A stretch of 64,000 bases of DNA. Source: Candidatus Marimicrobium litorale (GTDB lineage: Bacteria; Pseudomonadota; Gammaproteobacteria; Pseudomonadales; Halieaceae). The stretch spans positions 1-64,000 of the forward strand of contig NZ_SHNO01000002.1 in NCBI RefSeq assembly GCF_026262645.1. Direction: 5' to 3'. The notes under the pieces were generated by a model, which searched no databases, was not told the origin of the DNA, and saw only the letters and a program-made list of their open reading frames with translations. Position numbers and translations under genes: made by a program. Of the stretch, positions 33,600 to 41,676 are shown in pieces (the first letter of the stretch is position 1; the number at the start of each line of letters is the position of its first letter).

Positions 33600-34202
33600 C
33601 TAGCGGGGGTCGCGCCACATAAACCAGGCCATCGGCCCGTTTTTGCCCACTACCTGCTGCGCCTTGATTTGAAAACCATGGCGCTGGTAGAGCGGTACGT
33701 TGCGGTGATTCGAACACTCGAGGTAGGCCGGCATGCCGCGGTTATCGCAGATGGCCAGCCCATCCTTCAGCAGGGCTGCGCCGATGCCCTGACCCTGGTC
33801 TGCGCTGCGGCAGCCGATAAACTGCAGGTAGTAATGTGGCTCACGCGGGTAATGCTTCTCGAAGACCCTGCCTTGTCGATACAGTCGCGACAGGGCTCTC
33901 AGCCCCCCTGTTTTACCCACCAGTCTGATACCAAATCGCAGTAGGCCAAGGCGAGGTGCAACCTCCAGGCGTTCTGCAGGCGGTAGCCACAGTGCCGCCG
34001 CGCGGTCCCTCTCGTCCATGTGCACAATACCGTGCGGGAGGTACACTTTTTTCACCAGCAGATGAAAAAAGTGGGGATAGAGTTCCGTTTGTGGAAAGAC
34101 CCAGTTAAACATGGGGTCAGTGGAAAAACTGTCGCTGAGTATGTCGACCAGAATGCCCAGATCGGTGTCATTGGCGATTTGAATGGTGGGTGGGTGTTCC
34201 AT
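33600..34202 (-). CDS. GNAT-family N-acetyltransferase
   Basis: The 200-residue protein shows the GNAT acetyl-CoA motif A, YLQFIGCRSADQGQGIGAALLKDGL (Q/R-x-x-G-x-G/A near residue 140), preceded by a 'ALWLPPAERLEVAP' N-terminal beta region and followed by YLECSNHRNVPLYQRHGF. This C-terminal 'YqrhGF' is the motif B end. It matches the type that acetylates small amines or peptides; the acceptor is unknown. It faces pdxH with a gap of 64 bp, so the two probably share an intergenic promoter region. Confidence 0.88.
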   Translation of the reverse strand: MEHPPTIQIANDTDLGILVDILSDSFSTDPMFNWVFPQTELYPHFFHLLVKKVYLPHGIVHMDERDRAAALWLPPAERLEVAPRLGLLRFGIRLVGKTGGLRALSRLYRQGRVFEKHYPREPHYYLQFIGCRSADQGQGIGAALLKDGLAICDNRGMPAYLECSNHRNVPLYQRHGFQIKAQQVVGKNGPMAWFMWRDPR

Positions 34203-34266
34203 AGGGCCGGACTTTGCCTCTGTGAGGCCTCAAGGCTACACTACTAGGCCCGCAGCGTAACAGGCA

Positions 34267-34911
34267 TTGACATTGGGATACGAGAAATTCCGGAGGGAAT
34301 ACACGGCAGGCGGCCTCGCCAGGGATCGGCTGGACGACAGTCCTCTGCGGCAGTTTGAGCTCTGGCTGGAGCAGGCTGTAGAGGCTGGTCTTAAAGATCC
34401 GACTGCAATGGTGCTGGCGACTGTCGGTGAGAACGACACGCCAGGGCAGCGGATAGTGCTGCTGAAGGGGATGTCTCAGGGTGGTTTTATATTTTACACC
34501 AACCTTGACAGCGACAAGGCAAGAGCGATGGCGCAGCGCCCCCAGGTATCTTTGCATTTTCCCTGGAACGTACTTGATCGCCAGGTCATTATTGGCGGTC
34601 ATGCCGAGAAAATGACGGCGACTGAATCGGCGGCTTATTTCCTGACGCGCCCGAGAGAAAGTCAGATCGCGGCCTGGGCATCTCGTCAAAGTAGACCTGT
34701 CAGTGCCCGAGCCGTTCTCGAGCAACAGTTTCATGGTATCCGCGAGAAGTTTGCGCAAGGAGAGATTCCGATGCCCGATTTCTGGGGTGGTTACCGTGTG
34801 ATTCCGCAGCGCATCGAGTTCTGGCAGGGGCGAGAGCACCGCCTTCATGACCGTTTCGTATACACCCTTGGCAGCAATGCCGTCTGGCAGATTGAGCAAT
34901 TGCAGCCCTAG
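34267..34911 (+). CDS. pdxH: pyridoxine/pyridoxamine 5'-phosphate oxidase
   Basis: The 214-residue protein follows the whole PdxH family: FRREYTAGGL near the start, DPTAMVLATV, QRIVLLKG, FYTNLDSDKA, LHFPWNVLDRQVII, SRPxESQIAAWASRQS, PDFWGGYRVIP, and the FMN/PLP-binding FWQGREHRLHDRF. It oxidises pyridoxine and pyridoxamine phosphate to PLP with FMN in the cytoplasm. There is no ATG: a stop codon lies 9 nt upstream, so the start must be TTG at 34267 (or TTG at 34273). A weak start may keep expression low. The length equals the family's normal size (about 215). Confidence 0.95.
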   Translation: MTLGYEKFRREYTAGGLARDRLDDSPLRQFELWLEQAVEAGLKDPTAMVLATVGENDTPGQRIVLLKGMSQGGFIFYTNLDSDKARAMAQRPQVSLHFPWNVLDRQVIIGGHAEKMTATESAAYFLTRPRESQIAAWASRQSRPVSARAVLEQQFHGIREKFAQGEIPMPDFWGGYRVIPQRIEFWQGREHRLHDRFVYTLGSNAVWQIEQLQP

Positions 34912-34917
34912 CGGGTA

Positions 34918-36213
34918 TTACCCGGTGTGCTTGGCCTGACGCTGATCAAAGTAGCGCGGTTCAGTGTCAATGCCCAACAGGGTTCTTCGGATCATGTCGA
35001 GCCCTGCGGCGGCGATCATGGTTTGGAATAGCGTTCGCTCGACCGGCCAGCACAGGTTGCGCGTGTGTAAATCCTGCGCTGTGCCCCAGGCGAGCCACAC
35101 TGTTCCCACCGGTTTTTCGGCGGTACCGCCGCTTGGGCCGGCTATACCGGAGACTGCGATTACGTAGTCCGCTGCGGCTTCTCGCAGTGCGCCCCTGGCC
35201 ATTTCCCGAACCACTTCTTCGCTGACTGCTCCGCACTGCGCCAGCGTGTCTTCACTCACTCCCAGGACGGAGTGTTTGATGCTGTTGGAATAGGTGACAA
35301 AACCCGCATGAAAGCCGCTGGAAGCGCCGGGTACCTGCGTGAGGCTGGAGGCGATTAGTCCGCCGGTACAAGACTCCGCTGTGCACAGGGTGGCGTTTCG
35401 CCCGTCAAGTAGTTGCAGCACGCGCTGCGCCAGAGTCGTGTCTCCCTCTCCAATAATATGGTCACCAAACAGCTCATTCAGTTGTTGCCTGCATTTTTCC
35501 TGCGCGTCTGTGGCAGAGGGAGTATTGATGCTGAGCTTGATTTCCATTTGCGGCGAGCCGGCGCGAAAGCCCAGCTCAACGGCAGTGGGCCAGTCCGGGA
35601 TCGCGTCGCTGATTATCTGCTGTGCAGTGGATTCTCCGAGACCAAAGGTCTGCAAGCGCAGTACGTTGCGTCTCGACGCAGAGGCTGTCTGCCCGGCGAT
35701 GCTGGCGACAATAGGACCCAGCATCGCCTTGAGCTCCCCGGGCACTCCGGGTGTGCAGATGATGCGGCAACGGTCGATATTCAGCTCGAAGCCCACAGCG
35801 CTCCCGATAGGGTTATCAATGATCGCGCAACCCGCGGGGAGCATAGCCTGCTTTAGATTGGCTTGGTTCAGTTGCAGGTTGCGTCGTGCACACCATTGTT
35901 GCAAATGAGTGACCGCCTCCTGTCGTTCTTCAAGCGCCACGCCAGCGGCATTGGCGAGTATTTCGGCAGTAAGGTCGTCAATGGTCGGGCCGAGTCCACC
36001 ATTGACGATAACCACATCTGCACTTTTGGCCATGTCGACAAGCTCGTCTGCGATCAACTGTGCATCGTCTCCCAGTGTGACCTTGCGGTGAATGCCCAGC
36101 CCCGCCTCTGCCAGCCGTTGGGCAATGACCGCAGAGTTGGAGTCGATAGTGTCGCCGCTCATAATTTCGTTGCCGGTGAGCAGTAATTGGATTTCTGGCA
36201 GACGGTCGTTCAT
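34918..36213 (-). CDS. cinA: CinA-family protein, nicotinamide-nucleotide amidase
   Basis: The 431-residue protein has the full two-domain CinA structure. The N-terminal MoCF-like domain (about 1-170) has LLLTGNEIMSGDTIDSNS and VIVNGGLGPTIDDLT. The C-terminal PncC amidase domain (about 260-420) has TAESCTGGLIASSL, GGFVTYSNSIKHSVLG-like residues and SGIAGPSGGTAEKPVGTVWLAW. It is expected to hydrolyse NMN and perhaps ADP-ribose derivatives, in NAD recycling or damage repair. The 3' end faces pdxH with 6 nt between stops, and the start faces the NUDIX gene divergently. Confidence 0.93.
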   Translation of the reverse strand: MNDRLPEIQLLLTGNEIMSGDTIDSNSAVIAQRLAEAGLGIHRKVTLGDDAQLIADELVDMAKSADVVIVNGGLGPTIDDLTAEILANAAGVALEERQEAVTHLQQWCARRNLQLNQANLKQAMLPAGCAIIDNPIGSAVGFELNIDRCRIICTPGVPGELKAMLGPIVASIAGQTASASRRNVLRLQTFGLGESTAQQIISDAIPDWPTAVELGFRAGSPQMEIKLSINTPSATDAQEKCRQQLNELFGDHIIGEGDTTLAQRVLQLLDGRNATLCTAESCTGGLIASSLTQVPGASSGFHAGFVTYSNSIKHSVLGVSEDTLAQCGAVSEEVVREMARGALREAAADYVIAVSGIAGPSGGTAEKPVGTVWLAWGTAQDLHTRNLCWPVERTLFQTMIAAAGLDMIRRTLLGIDTEPRYFDQRQAKHTG

Positions 36214-36303
36214 GCGGCTATCTCGCTAGTGCAAAGGGTGCAGCATAGCGCCAATGCTTTTGCCAAGGCAAAGTGCTATCGTTTCCCGACAAGGAGTGGC
36301 CTG

Positions 36304-36906
36304 TTGTCCGATATCAAATATTGTCCCGAATGCTGTGGCCCGCTGATGCGCTCGGTGGTCGGTGGCGAAGTGCGTAACTATCTTTTTTGTCAGCGCTGTC
36401 AGGCACCGGTTTACGATTATCCCCGCGTGGTGGTGACAGCGTTTATCTCCTGCGGAAAGCGGCTTTTATGGGTGCAGCGCAGTCACCCGCCGCAGCGCGG
36501 AAAATGGGCTATTCCAGGTGGTTTCCTTGAGCAGAACGAGACACTGGCAGAGGGTGCTGCCAGGGAGCTTTGCGAAGAGGCCGGGGTTAGTTTGGCCCCT
36601 ACTGAGCTGCAACTGTACATGGCGGGGAGCATCACGTTCATCAATCAGTTATATGTTGGTTTTCGGTCTGCCGTGGTGTCAGAGGAGTGCGAGCCTGGTG
36701 AAGAGTCTTTGGCCTGCCGTTTTTTCTCCCGGGATGAATGCCCTTGGGACGAGGTGGCTTACCCCCAGGTAAACGATTCTATTCGCCAGGCCTACGACGA
36801 TCTGGAAAGCGGCTGCTTTGGTGTCTGGGAAGCGCAAATGACGGAACAGCGTTACGAGCTGCGGCCTGTTCGGACCAAGGGTCATGCGGGAAGCGTTGAC
36901 CCCTGA
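36304..36906 (+). CDS. NUDIX hydrolase with N-terminal zinc ribbon
   Basis: The 200-residue product begins at a TTG with an AAGGAG site 8 nt upstream, which sets this start rather than the long reading from 36187 into the cinA promoter. A zinc ribbon comes first (YCPECCG, FCQRCQAP), as in NudC/ADP-ribose-type enzymes of the 'zf-NUDIX' group. The NUDIX box reads GGFLEQNETLAEGAARELCEEAGV, fully consistent with GX5EX7REUXEEXGU. The family cleaves nucleoside diphosphate derivatives. The zinc ribbon with a 'Y.yPR.vv' segment is typical of proteins acting on NADH or ADP-sugars, but the substrate is not settled. Confidence 0.9.
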   Translation: MSDIKYCPECCGPLMRSVVGGEVRNYLFCQRCQAPVYDYPRVVVTAFISCGKRLLWVQRSHPPQRGKWAIPGGFLEQNETLAEGAARELCEEAGVSLAPTELQLYMAGSITFINQLYVGFRSAVVSEECEPGEESLACRFFSRDECPWDEVAYPQVNDSIRQAYDDLESGCFGVWEAQMTEQRYELRPVRTKGHAGSVDP

Positions 36907-37074
36907 TGATTACGGCTACCCCACTAGCCCCGCCTTTCGCGCCAGCTGCAGTGTTTTTTTACCGTAATGAGCTCGACCTTTCGTGCGGGTCGCCTTGACC
37001 TCGCATACCTGCCTTGCGAGAGTGCCACCTCAAAGCACATCAATGCACAAAAGTACGTCACAGGAGATCGCGCA

Positions 37075-38229
37075 ATGGCGTCGATAATTAACCTGCCCCG
37101 CATTCTGCGTGTCGGCGCCGGAGCTAGCGCAGAACTGGTCACGACACTGACAGAACTCGGACTTTCCAGGCCGTTATTGGTGACCGACCCCTTCATGCGA
37201 GAGTGCGGCTACAGTGATCGTATACAGTCGCCCCTGTCGGAGGCAGGTATTGCCTGCGGCCTGTTCGGTGACTGTGTGCCCGATCCGACAACCGAAAGCG
37301 TGTATGCGGCCCTCGAGGTGTGTCGCGCCGGTGAGTACGATTGTGTCGTTGCTCTGGGCGGAGGTAGCTCTCTGGATACCGCCAAGGCGGTGGCGGTATT
37401 GGCGGTGCACGGTGGCGTTATGCGCGACTATAAGGTGCCTCATCAAGTGAATTCCGGCTTGCCTGTTATCGCCATTCCCACGACCGCCGGCACGGGGTCC
37501 GAAGCGACCCGTGTGGCGGTCATTACGGATACACAGACGCAGGAAAAAATGCTGTGCATGGGGCTGGGGATGATGCCGGTCGCTGCCCTGGTCGATTTCG
37601 AGCTGACTCTGAGCATGCCTTACAGGCTGACTGCAGACACAGGTATCGATAGCTTCTGCCACGCGATGGAGGCCTTTGTGAGTCGCAAGTCCAATCCCTT
37701 CACCGACAGTGTCGCGCTCACCGCAATGCGCACTATTTATCAGAATATTCAGACCGCTTGCGCCGAGCCGGACAACCGGCAGGCGCGCGAAGCGATGATG
37801 CTGGCGGCGACTCAGGGTGGTATTGCTTTTGCCAATGCCTCCGTGACCCTTATCCACGGCATGAGCCGCCCCATTGGCGCCTTGTTCCATGTGCCGCATG
37901 GGTTGAGCAATGCAATGCTGCTGCCGGAGGTGACCGCATGGTCTGTTGGTGCTGCAGCGCAACGCTATGCCGAATGTGCCCGCTATATTGGCGTTGCAGA
38001 AGCATCAAACGCCGATGCACTTGCCTGCGAGAAATTGGTTGACGCACTGCGTGCATTGACACGGAATCTGCAGGTGCCCGGGCCTGCCACGTGGGGCATC
38101 ACTGAGCGAGACTGGTTTGACTCGCTTACGCTGATGGCGACGCAGGCACTGGACTCGGGCTCCCCGGCAAACAACCCGCGTATTCCCGACACGGGGGAAA
38201 TTATCAGCCTGTATGAGCGTATCTGGTAG
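37075..38229 (+). CDS. iron-containing alcohol dehydrogenase
   Basis: The 384-residue protein starts at the ATG with CAGGAG 8-9 nt upstream. It is a group III alcohol dehydrogenase: GGGSSLDTAKAVAVL near residue 95 is the NAD motif, PTTAGTGSEATRVAVI near 138 is the nucleotide/substrate segment. The metal site has an Asp and three His, with SFCHAMEAFVS and HGMSRPIGALFHVPHGLSNAMLL. It belongs with enzymes of the lactaldehyde/1,3-propanediol/alcohol type, with Fe2+ or Zn2+ and NAD. Its natural alcohol is not clear. Confidence 0.92.
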   Translation: MASIINLPRILRVGAGASAELVTTLTELGLSRPLLVTDPFMRECGYSDRIQSPLSEAGIACGLFGDCVPDPTTESVYAALEVCRAGEYDCVVALGGGSSLDTAKAVAVLAVHGGVMRDYKVPHQVNSGLPVIAIPTTAGTGSEATRVAVITDTQTQEKMLCMGLGMMPVAALVDFELTLSMPYRLTADTGIDSFCHAMEAFVSRKSNPFTDSVALTAMRTIYQNIQTACAEPDNRQAREAMMLAATQGGIAFANASVTLIHGMSRPIGALFHVPHGLSNAMLLPEVTAWSVGAAAQRYAECARYIGVAEASNADALACEKLVDALRALTRNLQVPGPATWGITERDWFDSLTLMATQALDSGSPANNPRIPDTGEIISLYERIW

Positions 38230-38274
38230 CATGCAACCGACTGCGACAGGGCATATCTATATACTTTGCGGTTA

Positions 38275-38302
38275 TTGGTAACTAGGTTTTTGATTCTATA
38301 AA
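38275..38302 (+). promoter_or_regulatory. putative promoter of cysH
   Basis: TTGGTA (38275-38280) and TATAAA (38297-38302) are separated by 16 nt in an AT-rich stretch just upstream of cysH. The predicted start near 38309 would give a leader of about 20 nt before the GTG. No clear regulator site was seen in between. Confidence 0.5.
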
Positions 38303-38328
38303 GTTCATTCCACGAAAATGGGAATAGG

Positions 38329-38970
38329 GTGGTGTCATCCGCCGTGGATTTGGATATTGACAACCTGAATAAAACCTTGCGCGATGCCAGTGCCGGGGAC
38401 ATCGTGTCCTGGGCGCTGGGTTTGCAGCAGCCTACGATTGCGACTACCAGCATGGGCCGCAATGCTGCGGCCATGTTGCACCTCGTGGGACAGGTCGATG
38501 CGACAGTGCCTACCATCTGGGTTGATACCGGCTACAACCTCCGCGATACCTACGTGGTAGCAGACAGGCTGATCCGCAGCCTCGATGTGAATATCCATGT
38601 GTACTCACCAGAGATGACATCGGAGCGCCGCAATGCATTAACGGGCGGGATTCCTACGGTAGATGAAGAAGAGCGGCACCAGGAGTTTACCCGGCAGGTG
38701 AAGCTGGAGCCTTTTGATCGTGCGCTGAACGACTTCCAGCCGCAAATCTGGCTCACCGGTATTCGTCGCGAGGAGACAGAGCACCGTAAAACCCTCGATA
38801 TCGTCTCCAGAGATGCGCGGGGAATTCTTAAGGTAGCACCCCTGTTTTATTGGTCCGAGGAGGATGTCGAAGCCTATATGGAGCGCTTCGAACTACCTAC
38901 CTGTAAGCATTACTTCGATCCCACCAAGGTGCACGACGGTCGTGAGTGCGGTATGCATACGGCCGCCTGA
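38329..38970 (+). CDS. cysH: phosphoadenosine phosphosulfate reductase
   Basis: The 213-residue protein belongs to the sulfonucleotide reductases: ATTSMGRNAAAMLHL is the PP-loop-like start, IWVDTGYNLRDTY and ALTGIRREETEHRKTLDIV-type residues follow (R-E-E-T), and the catalytic Cys sits in ECGMH near the C-terminus. The two CC pairs of [4Fe-4S] APS reductases are absent, so the PAPS-type (E. coli-like) is favoured. Start is GTG at 38329 (or the next GTG). It is about 30 residues shorter than E. coli CysH. It acts in cytoplasmic sulfate assimilation, reducing PAPS with thioredoxin. No cysI, cysJ or cysDN gene is next to it. Confidence 0.88.
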   Translation: MVSSAVDLDIDNLNKTLRDASAGDIVSWALGLQQPTIATTSMGRNAAAMLHLVGQVDATVPTIWVDTGYNLRDTYVVADRLIRSLDVNIHVYSPEMTSERRNALTGGIPTVDEEERHQEFTRQVKLEPFDRALNDFQPQIWLTGIRREETEHRKTLDIVSRDARGILKVAPLFYWSEEDVEAYMERFELPTCKHYFDPTKVHDGRECGMHTAA

Positions 38971-39107
38971 ATGGCTGAACCCATGACAACGGCAATAGCG
39001 ATGGCCATTGCTGCCGTTGCAGCGATAAAACAACCGACTACCATACCCAGGCGCCGCATGATGCGTTGATCTTCAATGTCGTGTTGGTGCAGTACGTGTT
39101 GCGACAT
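38910..39107 (-). CDS. small membrane protein, unknown
   Basis: A 65-residue open frame is preceded by GTGGAG 8-9 nt before the ATG. It has one membrane helix (about 20-45, LGMVVGCFIAATAAMAIAIAVVMGS), a His/Asp-rich N-terminus and a short polar tail. Its 3' third overlaps the end of cysH on the other strand, where coding constraint is partly shared, so the last 20 residues may be chance. The good ribosome-binding site and the isolated helix favour a real gene. No family was recognised. Confidence 0.5.
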   Translation of the reverse strand: MSQHVLHQHDIEDQRIMRRLGMVVGCFIAATAAMAIAIAVVMGSAIQAAVCIPHSRPSCTLVGSK

Positions 39108-39182
39108 GAGTCTTTCTCCACTGGTTTTTGTCTTTCACAGTGGCATGGTTTCTTATTGTTTGAGTGTTCGCATTGATACAGG

Positions 39183-39575
39183 TCAAGTGGCAGGGAAATT
39201 GACTCGGATATAGGCGCGCCGCTGCATTTTACCGGTTAATTTTGAGAAAAAATCGGCCGCCAGCATTTGCAGGCCGTATTTGCGGCGCAAGGCGTCAAGT
39301 GCTGTTTTCTCATCTGCAGGTGTGGTGAGCAGGCAGGCCTCGGCTTCGATCCATGCGCCGGTGACGGTGCCAGTGACCGTGCACGGCGCGACGCGAGCGT
39401 CTGGGAAGTTGCGCAGTCGTTTCACTTTTCCCGCGTGGCCGGCGGAAAAGAGGTAAACACTATCGCCGTCGGGTGCGAACCATACCGGGGTAGATACCCA
39501 GTCACCACTGCGTTTGCGGGTCGAAAAACTGCAGTAGGCGTTTCCTTGCAGTGCTGATGATCCGTTTTTCGTCAT
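39183..39575 (-). CDS. pyridoxamine 5'-phosphate oxidase-related (PPOX) flavin protein
   Basis: The 130-residue protein is a split-barrel flavin protein of the PPOX class: YCSFSTRKRSGDWVSTPVWFAPDGDSVYLFSAGHAGKVKRLRNFPDARVAPC covers the first strands, with the 'KxxRLRxxPxxxv' motif of F420/FMN-dependent nitroreductase-like proteins. Start at the ATG of MTKNGSSALQG, with GAGGT 5 nt upstream; the longer reading would overlap asnS. It binds FMN, F420 or heme in relatives. Its substrate is not known. Confidence 0.82.
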   Translation of the reverse strand: MTKNGSSALQGNAYCSFSTRKRSGDWVSTPVWFAPDGDSVYLFSAGHAGKVKRLRNFPDARVAPCTVTGTVTGAWIEAEACLLTTPADEKTALDALRRKYGLQMLAADFFSKLTGKMQRRAYIRVNFPAT

Positions 39576-39802
39576 AGTGACCTCGTTGTCCGCGCGCCCC
39601 TTTGGCGCACTCTGCATTAAATCGACAACGCTCGCAGAGCACAACAGCTGCGCCCCGTAGGCGTCAAAAAGAAAACGGTGCACGAAACCGTGTGCCAGTT
39701 GGGTAGTGTCACCCGGTTGCGCGGGAGACTTATGTCTGGAAGCCTGCGAGCGCATTGGGTAACCTACTGCCCACTGCATTCTTAAACGGTAAGTTCCACC
39801 CG

Positions 39803-41200
39803 ATGTCTGATATTCACACAGTTGCGGTTCTTCTCAGTGGCAAACCTCCTGTTAGTGGCAGGGTAACGGTCAGGGGTTGGTTGCGCAGCAAGCGCGATTC
39901 CAAGGCCGGTATTTCTTTCCTCGCCGTGCATGATGGCTCCTCTTTTCACGCGGTACAGGCGGTTGTGCCCAACACGCTGGCGAACTATGAGTCCGAGGTG
40001 CTGGCGCTGACCACCGGCTGCGCCGTCATAGTCTCGGGGGAGCTGGTCGCGTCGCAGGGCAAGGGGCAGAGTGTCGAAATTCAGGCGACCTCGGTGGAGG
40101 TGGTAGGTGTGGTAGATGACCCAGAGACCTATCCCATCGCCAAGAAGCGGCATACGTTTGAGTACCTGCGCTCCCAGGCACATCTACGCCCGCGTACGAA
40201 TACCTTCGGTGCAATTTCCCGGGTGCGCAGCACTATGGCGAATGCGATTCATAATTTCTTTCATGATGATGGCTTCCAGTGGGTCAATACACCCATCATC
40301 ACTGGCAGTGACTGCGAGGGTGCTGGAGAGCTGTTCCGGGTGAGTACTCTGGATTTAACGAACCTGCCGCTTACTCCGCAGGGAACGGTCGATTACGCGC
40401 AGGATTTTTTTTCGGGCGAGTCTTTTCTCACTGTGTCGGGCCAATTGGAATTGGAGTCTTACTGCCTTGCCATGAGTAAGGTATATACGTTTGGGCCCAC
40501 GTTCCGCGCCGAGAACTCACATACCAGCCGTCACCTTGCTGAGTTCTGGATGGTGGAGCCGGAGGTGGCTTTTGCGGATCTGGACGAGAATGCCCGCTTG
40601 GCTGAGCAATTGCTGAAATATGTTATTGGCGCAGTGCTGGATGCGCGTGAGGATGATATGGCGTTTTTTCAACAACACATCGATGAGGGCCTCATACCGC
40701 GCTTGCGCGGTGTACTGGATAGCCCGTTTGAGCGCATGGACTACAGCGAGGCCATTGAGGTGCTGAAAAGCAGCGATGAGACGTTTGAATTTCCGGTGGA
40801 GTGGGGGCTGGATCTGGCATCCGAGCATGAGAGATATCTGACGGAAAAATACATCGGACGCCCGCTGGTGGTAGTCAATTACCCCGCTGAGATCAAGGCG
40901 TTTTATATGCGGCTAAACGATGACGGTAGGACCGTTGCTGCAATGGATGTGCTGGCTCCGGGTATGGGTGAAATTATTGGTGGCAGTCAGCGAGAAGAGC
41001 GGCTGGATGTGCTGGACGCACGTATGGACGAGGCACTGCATGAGGAATTGTGGTGGTATCGGGATCTGCGTCGCTATGGAACAGTGCCGCATGCAGGATT
41101 TGGCTTGGGTTTCGAGCGACTGCTGAACTACGTGACCGGTATGGAAAATGTGCGAGACGCCATACCTTTCCCAAGAACTCCGGGCCACAGCGTCTTCTGA
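39803..41200 (+). CDS. asnS: asparaginyl-tRNA synthetase
   Basis: The 465-residue protein equals the normal AsnRS length. The N-terminal OB-fold anticodon-binding domain (about 15-110) starts [16 protein letters not shown]. The class II catalytic core has motif 2 [21 protein letters not shown] and motif 3 [25 protein letters not shown] is the family's usual C-terminal end. It charges tRNA-Asn directly with asparagine. The ATG at 39803 is in the family position; a longer reading would add 16 residues. The neighbouring PPOX gene reads out of the same intergenic segment in the other direction. Confidence 0.96.
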   Translation: MSDIHTVAVLLSGKPPVSGRVTVRGWLRSKRDSKAGISFLAVHDGSSFHAVQAVVPNTLANYESEVLALTTGCAVIVSGELVASQGKGQSVEIQATSVEVVGVVDDPETYPIAKKRHTFEYLRSQAHLRPRTNTFGAISRVRSTMANAIHNFFHDDGFQWVNTPIITGSDCEGAGELFRVSTLDLTNLPLTPQGTVDYAQDFFSGESFLTVSGQLELESYCLAMSKVYTFGPTFRAENSHTSRHLAEFWMVEPEVAFADLDENARLAEQLLKYVIGAVLDAREDDMAFFQQHIDEGLIPRLRGVLDSPFERMDYSEAIEVLKSSDETFEFPVEWGLDLASEHERYLTEKYIGRPLVVVNYPAEIKAFYMRLNDDGRTVAAMDVLAPGMGEIIGGSQREERLDVLDARMDEALHEELWWYRDLRRYGTVPHAGFGLGFERLLNYVTGMENVRDAIPFPRTPGHSVF

Positions 41201-41358
41201 CAGCCCGGTGAGCGGTGTAAATCGATTGCCCTATATTGGGTGTATTCGGCGTTTTCCGGCGATATCTGTGTAAAATTCCCCAAAATGACGGGTGGCGCTG
41301 CGCAGGGGTCGTCCATACTGAATAGGTGTTCAACGGCCTTGATAACAGGGGAGTGCCA

Positions 41359-41676
41359 GTGCGACGATCCTATAAAGATGGCGGCATGGACTGTACTAAT
41401 GAGATGACGGTAGTCGATACCTTCACCCGGTTGATTTTCGGGGATTCCGATTTCTCTGACGGCGAGATAGAGATCATTGAAACCCTGCGAGTGGTAAACC
41501 CCGATGTGTGGTGTGATACCTATCCGCAGATGGGCGAGTACCTGCGTAATCTTGGCGTTCGAGAGATGATTCAACTGGTATTGCGGGTCAGGGAGCAGAT
41601 GGCGAAAGATACGCATAGATCAGTGACAGGGGGTGCTACCACCGAGGTTTCAGGCTCCCCGATCTCTAGGAAGTAG
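41359..41676 (+). CDS. conserved small protein of unknown function
   Basis: The 105-residue protein starts at a GTG with AGGGGAG 5-6 nt upstream. It is soluble and helical, with MTVVDTFTRLIFGDSDFSDGEIEIIETLRVVNP, YPQMGEYLRNLGVREMIQLVLRVREQM as the core. The terminal 20 residues are polar and likely disordered. It resembles no family I know well. Its 3' end overlaps the convergent exonuclease by 11 bp. Confidence 0.66.
   Translation: MRRSYKDGGMDCTNEMTVVDTFTRLIFGDSDFSDGEIEIIETLRVVNPDVWCDTYPQMGEYLRNLGVREMIQLVLRVREQMAKDTHRSVTGGATTEVSGSPISRK

Noticed and set aside
36187-36303. Longer N-terminus of the NUDIX protein
   Set aside because: The extension runs into the cinA start and has no ribosome-binding site, whereas TTG at 36304 has AAGGAG upstream and begins right before the zinc ribbon.
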